Shown here: piece by piece, positions 60,131 through 64,000 of the stretch
How the letters are laid out: each line of letters starts with the position of its first letter
Numbering within the stretch: the stretch's first letter is position 1
Assembly (NCBI GenBank): GCA_900767675.1
Contig: CAAFZX010000043.1
Location: 62,001-126,000 of the forward strand
Direction of reading: 5' to 3'
Source: an uncultured Collinsella sp.
GTDB lineage: Bacteria > Actinomycetota > Coriobacteriia > Coriobacteriales > Coriobacteriaceae
Length of the DNA stretch: 64,000 nucleotides
Notes under the pieces: model-generated
Told to the model about the DNA's origin: nothing
Seen by the model: only the letters and a program-made list of their open reading frames with translations
The model's database searches: none
Translations under genes and position numbers: made by a program

Positions 60131-60646
60131 CTAGTTTGCATAGGTGTGGAGCGTGCTGCCTTCCATGGTCGCTTGCAACACGGCGATACCGGACGCCATC
60201 CCCATCGATTCATAATTGAGTCGATATGTCGCCTGCTTAGAGTTCCATTTAAAGGACTCGTTTGTTACCGTGCAACCGAAAGTTGAATAGTTTTGTCCCC
60301 AAGCGCTGGTAATGAGCGAGTTCGCTATCTTGATCTTGAATTCGCGATAAATAACAGGACTGTTGTAATAGATAGTCCAAGTTCCAGATGCGTTGTTGTA
60401 GTAACTGTCCCATATCAGGCTGGGTTCATTGGTTTTTTTAATTCCTATTACTGCAACGGTCCCATCCTTAAGCTTGATTTGATGAGACTGCTCGGGACCT
60501 TTCGTTAAATCAAAATCTTGGGTTGCGCCAGAAATTGCGACAGCATCGCTTTCTGCAGCATAAGCAGTCGAAGGGCTAAACGAGAAACATATCGGTAATA
60601 TCAAAAGTATCGAGAGGAAAAACGAAGCTTTGAGTGTGCGTAACAC
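60131..60646 (-). CDS. Secreted protein, DUF5626-like
   Basis: A 171-residue protein with a clear Sec signal peptide (LKASFFLSILLILPICFSFS, cleavage after AYA at residue 30). The mature part, FDLTKGPEQSHQIKLKDGT, GTWTIYYNSPVIYREFKI and KQATYRLNYESMG, has the beta-strand pattern I associate with the DUF5626 secreted family. GGAGGTGG is five bases before a GTG at 60646; an ATG five codons earlier would put that site inside the gene. Lower in GC than its neighbours. Function unknown; it is in an operon with a 34-residue membrane peptide. Confidence 0.72.
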   Translation of the reverse strand: MLRTLKASFFLSILLILPICFSFSPSTAYAAESDAVAISGATQDFDLTKGPEQSHQIKLKDGTVAVIGIKKTNEPSLIWDSYYNNASGTWTIYYNSPVIYREFKIKIANSLITSAWGQNYSTFGCTVTNESFKWNSKQATYRLNYESMGMASGIAVLQATMEGSTLHTYAN

Positions 60647-60794
60647 TTTGACCACCTCCATACTGCGATGCTTAATTAATAATAGCATAGATAAACAGTT
60701 TAGAGTAAGTTGCATGTACGCAATGCAACTTGTACGGTTTTTGCCCGCAGAGAGATAGGCCTTGCAAACGACATGCGGCCTGAAATACGATGGC

Positions 60795-60887
60795 GCCTCC
60801 CCTGATAACAATCCGCAGATCGAATTGCCCCGTCGCTCGAAGCGCACGACGGGGCAATTCATGATCGAGGACGTTTTCAGGGGAGGC
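60795..60887. repeat. Nested inverted repeat after thrB
   Basis: Outer GCCTCCCCTGA (60795-60805) pairs exactly with TCAGGGGAGGC (60877-60887). Inner GAATTGCCCCGTCG (60822-60835) pairs exactly with 60847-60860. It lies 36 bp after the thrB stop (minus strand) and may act as its terminator, though the T run is weak. Confidence 0.8.
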
Positions 60888-60922
60888 CCCAAGGGGACCG
60901 GTGAGGGCAATGAGGCAGGGCG

Positions 60923-61804
60923 CTACAGGTACTCGATTTGAGCGCCCTCGGTGTCGCACGTCAGAATATGCGTCTCACACCTGGGGAACTGCTCGCGCAG
61001 CTTGACCTGTAGGAACTTCGCCACGATGGTGTCATCGGTCACAGCCATGAGAGTCGAGCCCGAACCGCTGATCCAGATGGTCTTGGCGCCCCCGTTAAGG
61101 CAGGTGTCGCGCACGGCGTTGTAGTCGGGGATGAGGCGGCGGCGATAGGGCTCCTGGATGCGGTCGTCGTTGGCGGCGGCAATCAGGTCAAGGTCGCCGG
61201 TCTCCAAGCCGCGCGTCATGCCGGCGATGCGGCCCATCTGCCACACGGCGGTGGAGAGTGGAACCTCCTGCGGCACGACCTTGCGCGCCTCACTCGTGTG
61301 TACCTCGTAGGGCGGAATCACGGTAATAAAACGCAAGCGATCGCTCACCTCGTAGCGCAGGCACTGGGGCAGCGAATCGGTCGGCGTAAAGGAACAGACG
61401 GCGCCGCCCAGGATGGCGGGAGCGACGTTATCGGGATGGCCCTCGACCTCGGTGGCAATGCGGACGAGCTCGGCGCGATCGACGGTGTGGCCCGTCAGCG
61501 CGGCGGCTGCCATAATGCCGGCGACGACGCAGGTGGAGCTGGAGCCCAGGCCGCGGGCGACGGGAACGTCAGTCTGAATGTCGATGGCGACGGGAAAGGC
61601 CGGTTCGCCCCATGCGGCCAGTGCATCGACAAAGCTGACGTAGACCAGGTTGTTCTCGTTTTGGAACTCCTCGGGGCAGCCCGTGATGGTGAGCTTATCG
61701 GCGCGCGCGAAGGTAAAGTGCGAGTAGAGGCTGACGGCCATGCCGAGGGTGTCGTAGCCGATGCCTAGGTTTGCGCTGGTTGCTGGGACGGTGATCTTGA
61801 TCAT
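60923..61804 (-). CDS. thrB: Homoserine kinase
   Basis: A 293-residue GHMP kinase that phosphorylates homoserine. It starts MIKITVPATSANLGIGYDTLG (first family motif), has PVARGLGSSSTCVVAG for ATP and GAKTIWISGSGSTLMAV near the end. AGGAGG before the ATG. It follows thrC in the same direction, with a long hairpin in the gap. Confidence 0.94.
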   Translation of the reverse strand: MIKITVPATSANLGIGYDTLGMAVSLYSHFTFARADKLTITGCPEEFQNENNLVYVSFVDALAAWGEPAFPVAIDIQTDVPVARGLGSSSTCVVAGIMAAAALTGHTVDRAELVRIATEVEGHPDNVAPAILGGAVCSFTPTDSLPQCLRYEVSDRLRFITVIPPYEVHTSEARKVVPQEVPLSTAVWQMGRIAGMTRGLETGDLDLIAAANDDRIQEPYRRRLIPDYNAVRDTCLNGGAKTIWISGSGSTLMAVTDDTIVAKFLQVKLREQFPRCETHILTCDTEGAQIEYL

Positions 61805-61817
61805 GTGGGTCCTCCTG

Positions 61818-61929
61818 GCGTGCCTGGCCGTTTAGTTCGCTGCTCGGGCAGTCCTGCGCAAGACGGAAAGCACATTCAGTGCTTTCCTTTGCGTGCGGAA
61901 CTCGCGACGAACTAAACAGCCAGGCACGC
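61818..61929. repeat. Long nested inverted repeat between thrC and thrB
   Basis: GCGTGCCTGGCCGTTTAGTT (61818-61837, arm to 61839) pairs with 61908-61929 at 21 of 22 positions. Inside, GGAAAGCAC-ATTCA-GTGCTTTCC caps the structure. The word TGCGGAA occurs in one internal loop, as GTGCGGAACTCG. It ends 13 bases from the thrB start, so in the mRNA it would stand just before the ribosome site. Confidence 0.88.
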
Positions 61930-61975
61930 TGTGCGCGTTCGTCATCATCCCGGGGGTTATCTGATGAAAGAAGGT

Positions 61976-61995
61976 GCGCCGGCTTTCGCCGGCGC
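61976..61995 (-). terminator. Hairpin after thrC
   Basis: GCGCCGG-6-CCGGCGC stem just after the thrC stop; the minus strand tail (ACCTTCTTTC) is only weakly T-rich, so part of the transcripts may read on to thrB. Confidence 0.5.
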
Positions 61996-62007
61996 TTAAT
62001 AAGGGAT

Positions 62008-63525
62008 CTAGTTGGTGCTCATTCGTTTTGCTGCAGACTCGACGTAGCTTGCCATCTCATCGACGTCGCAGACGTCTTCGAAGCGAACGGGCATGGACTC
62101 GAGCTCGGCGAGCTGGGTCGGGGCGACCGTGTTGGTGGCCTGCTCGAGCACACGCATAGCCTCAAAGTCGTCCTTGGGAACGTCGAGGCCCAGGGCGTCG
62201 CAGCAGGCGCGCGGGAACTTGTAGGGGCTGGCGGTCGAAAGCAGCACGCGGGCCTTGGCTCCCTCGGCGGGAGCGACCTTTTCAAAGACGTGATAGCCGC
62301 AAGCGGTGTGCGGATCGATTACGTAACCGTTCGCATCCCAGCAGCTCTTGATGGCAGCGCGGACCTCGTCCTCGCTGGCCCAGCCGCAGCCAAAGACGCT
62401 CTGAATCTTTGCCAGCAGGTCGGCGGGAACATCGTAGCGACCAGTCTGTGCCAGTTGCTCCATAAGGCCGGCAACGAGCTCGCAGTCGCCATCGGACAGG
62501 AAGTACAGCATACGCTCCAGGTTTGAGCTGATGAGGATGTCCATCGACGGCGAGATGGTCGTGAAGAACGGACGGTTGCGGTCGTAGACGCCGGTGGTCA
62601 GGAAGTCGGCCAGCACGTTGTTCTTGTCGCTCGCAACGATGAGCTTAGCGACGGGCAGGCCCATGCGCTTGGCATAGTAGCCGGCCAGAATATCACCAAA
62701 GTTGCCGGTCGGCACGCAGAACTCAACGGCGTCGCCGGCCACAATGGCGCTGGCGCGCAGCAGCTGCGCATAGGCGGCAAAGTAGTAGACGACCTGCGGT
62801 ACCAGACGGCCGACATTGATGGAGTTGGCACTCGAAAGCACGGTGCCAGCGGCCTCCAGGCGCTCGGCAAGCTCCTTATCGGCAAAGATGCGTTTGACGG
62901 CGCTCTGAGCGTCGTCAAAGTTGCCGCGGATGCCGCAGACAGCGACGTTGTCGCCCTCCTGCGTGGACATCTGCAGGTTCTGAACGCGGCTGACCTTGCC
63001 CTCGGGATAAAAGACAGTGATGCCCGTGCCCGGAGCGTCGGCAAAGCCGGCGAGTGCTGCCTTGCCCGTGTCGCCCGACGTGGCGGTGACGATCATGATG
63101 CGCTCGGCGCCGCCGTCCTTGGCGGAGGTGCGGGCCATAAGGCGGGGGAGCATCTGCAGGGCGACGTCCTTAAAGGCGCTCGTGGGGCCGCCAAAGAGTT
63201 CCATCACATAGGTCTGAGGGGCGTCGGCGCCCGGTGCGGCGTCGAGTTTGACGAGCGGCGTGACCTCTTCGCTCGCGAACGTGCCGCGGTAAGCCTCATT
63301 CACACAGGCCGAAATTTCTTCGTCCGTGTAATCATTCAGTAACATTCCCAACACATCTTGAGCGATTTCAAAGTACGATTTATCTGCAAGCGAGCTGATA
63401 TCGAGTTGCTGGGTGCCCAGCTCGTCCGAGACAAACAAACCCCCGTCGGGAGCGATGCCGGTACGGATTGCCACCTTACTTGAGCACGATAAAGTGCGTC
63501 CTCGTGTACTATGATAAGTTCCCAT
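62008..63525 (-). CDS. thrC: Threonine synthase
   Basis: A 505-residue PLP enzyme converting phosphohomoserine to threonine. It starts MGTYHSTRGRTLS; ELFGGPTSAFKDVALQ carries the PLP lysine, VTATSGDTGKAAL binds phosphate, and CVPTGNFGDILAGYYAKRMG is the second conserved block. GAGGAG before the ATG at 63525 supports the start over one 15 codons upstream. Length matches the long class of threonine synthases. Divergent from aspartate kinase, giving a compact threonine locus. Confidence 0.94.
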   Translation of the reverse strand: MGTYHSTRGRTLSCSSKVAIRTGIAPDGGLFVSDELGTQQLDISSLADKSYFEIAQDVLGMLLNDYTDEEISACVNEAYRGTFASEEVTPLVKLDAAPGADAPQTYVMELFGGPTSAFKDVALQMLPRLMARTSAKDGGAERIMIVTATSGDTGKAALAGFADAPGTGITVFYPEGKVSRVQNLQMSTQEGDNVAVCGIRGNFDDAQSAVKRIFADKELAERLEAAGTVLSSANSINVGRLVPQVVYYFAAYAQLLRASAIVAGDAVEFCVPTGNFGDILAGYYAKRMGLPVAKLIVASDKNNVLADFLTTGVYDRNRPFFTTISPSMDILISSNLERMLYFLSDGDCELVAGLMEQLAQTGRYDVPADLLAKIQSVFGCGWASEDEVRAAIKSCWDANGYVIDPHTACGYHVFEKVAPAEGAKARVLLSTASPYKFPRACCDALGLDVPKDDFEAMRVLEQATNTVAPTQLAELESMPVRFEDVCDVDEMASYVESAAKRMSTN

Positions 63526-63629
63526 ATAACACTGCTCCTCGGATGCCTTGGTCCCAATCGGTGAAACCATGGTATCAGAGCGCGCAAAATAGGTTCGCAG
63601 AGGCTTTTTAGAAAGGTAACCTCCAGCCC

Positions 63630-64000
63630 ATGATTAAGATTGCCAAGTTTGGCGGCTCGTCGGTCGCCGACGCCGAACACTTTAAGAAGATCAAGGCCAT
63701 TGTCGATGCCGACCCGGCCCGCCGTTTTGTGGTGGTTTCTGCCTGCGGTCGCCGCTTTAAGGGCGACACCAAGGTGACCGACCTGCTCTACCTGGTCAAC
63801 GCGCACGTTAAGTATCACGTGTCGTGCGAGGAGCTGCTCGAGGACATTGGGCAGCGCTATTTTGATATCGCTGACGAGCTGGAGCTCACCTATCCCATCC
63901 GCGAGGAGTTTGCGGCCTTTGCCGAGCGCGCACGCTCGGGCGGCTACTCCACCGAGGAGCTCGTAAGCCGTGGCGAGTACTTTACCGCCCGCCTGATGGC
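63630..64000 (+). CDS. Aspartate kinase, 3' truncated by the window end
   Basis: The frame from ATG 63630 runs to the window end without a stop (123 codons). It opens MIKIAKFGGSSVADAEHFKK, the aspartokinase ATP motif, followed by VVVSACGRR and VTDLLY; the later SRGEYFTARLMA matches the substrate-loop SxGE motif. It makes aspartyl phosphate, the first step to threonine, lysine and methionine. The regulatory ACT part is outside the window, so the isoenzyme type cannot be told. Confidence 0.9.
   Translation, partial: MIKIAKFGGSSVADAEHFKKIKAIVDADPARRFVVVSACGRRFKGDTKVTDLLYLVNAHVKYHVSCEELLEDIGQRYFDIADELELTYPIREEFAAFAERARSGGYSTEELVSRGEYFTARLM

Overview
The window is a high-GC chromosome segment that reads as a gut Coriobacteriia bacterium, most likely Collinsella. 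This is inferred from the gene set (class II tagatose aldolase, lactose PTS, Leloir genes, pyruvate formate-lyase, flavodiiron protein, no respiratory genes) and from codon use. No rRNA or species marker is present, so the genus is an inference.

Layout. Positions 1-7.6 kb carry an N-acetylgalactosamine/galactosamine locus: the end of a mannose-family PTS IID, a GntR/UTRA regulator with a DasR-like operator, AgaS, a NagA/AgaA deacetylase, a mutarotase-like protein, tagatose-6-phosphate kinase (LacC), a nagA remnant and a YhcH protein. Positions 7.7-13.4 kb hold a tRNA-Thr(CGT), an orphan PTS IIB that lacks the phosphorylated histidine, galM, a DeoR regulator, an AlbA_2-type regulator with an operator array and a ParE/Phd-like toxin-antitoxin pair. 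Positions 13.4-38.1 kb form a large lactose/galactose region: two lacG-lacE units each facing a LacI gene, lacF, lacA, lacB, a second mutarotase-lacC cassette, galK-galT with a third LacI gene, a flavodiiron protein, a DeoR regulator and a GatY/KbaY-type aldolase. Positions 38.8-52.2 kb carry a Nudix-Vsr fusion, two ABC systems, DAHP synthase, a MarR gene and a KduD/KdgT-like pair. Positions 52.6-57.3 kb hold a split pyruvate formate-lyase, DegV and PflA. Positions 57.4-64 kb hold MTA/SAH nucleosidase, EngB, a small HTH pair, a secreted DUF5626-like protein with a 34-residue membrane peptide, thrC-thrB and the start of aspartate kinase.

How the genes work together. GalNAc-6-P is deacetylated by NagA/AgaA and deaminated/isomerised by AgaS to tagatose-6-P. 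Lactose enters by LacEF, is cut by LacG, and galactose-6-P becomes tagatose-6-P by LacAB. Both streams meet at LacC and the class II aldolase, giving triose phosphates. Free galactose goes through GalM, GalK and GalT. PFL with PflA then disposes of pyruvate. A shared box, GTGAACGGT, recurs upstream of lacI, lacF, lacA and pflB and may tie them to one global regulator.

The most unusual features are: (1) a PFL whose glycyl-radical domain is a separate 83-residue gene; (2) long, near-perfect inverted repeats between genes, two of which share loop sequences but have unrelated stems; (3) a Nudix-Vsr endonuclease fusion; (4) a PTS IIB with His replaced by Tyr; (5) an operator array of nine half-sites in front of an AlbA_2 regulator.
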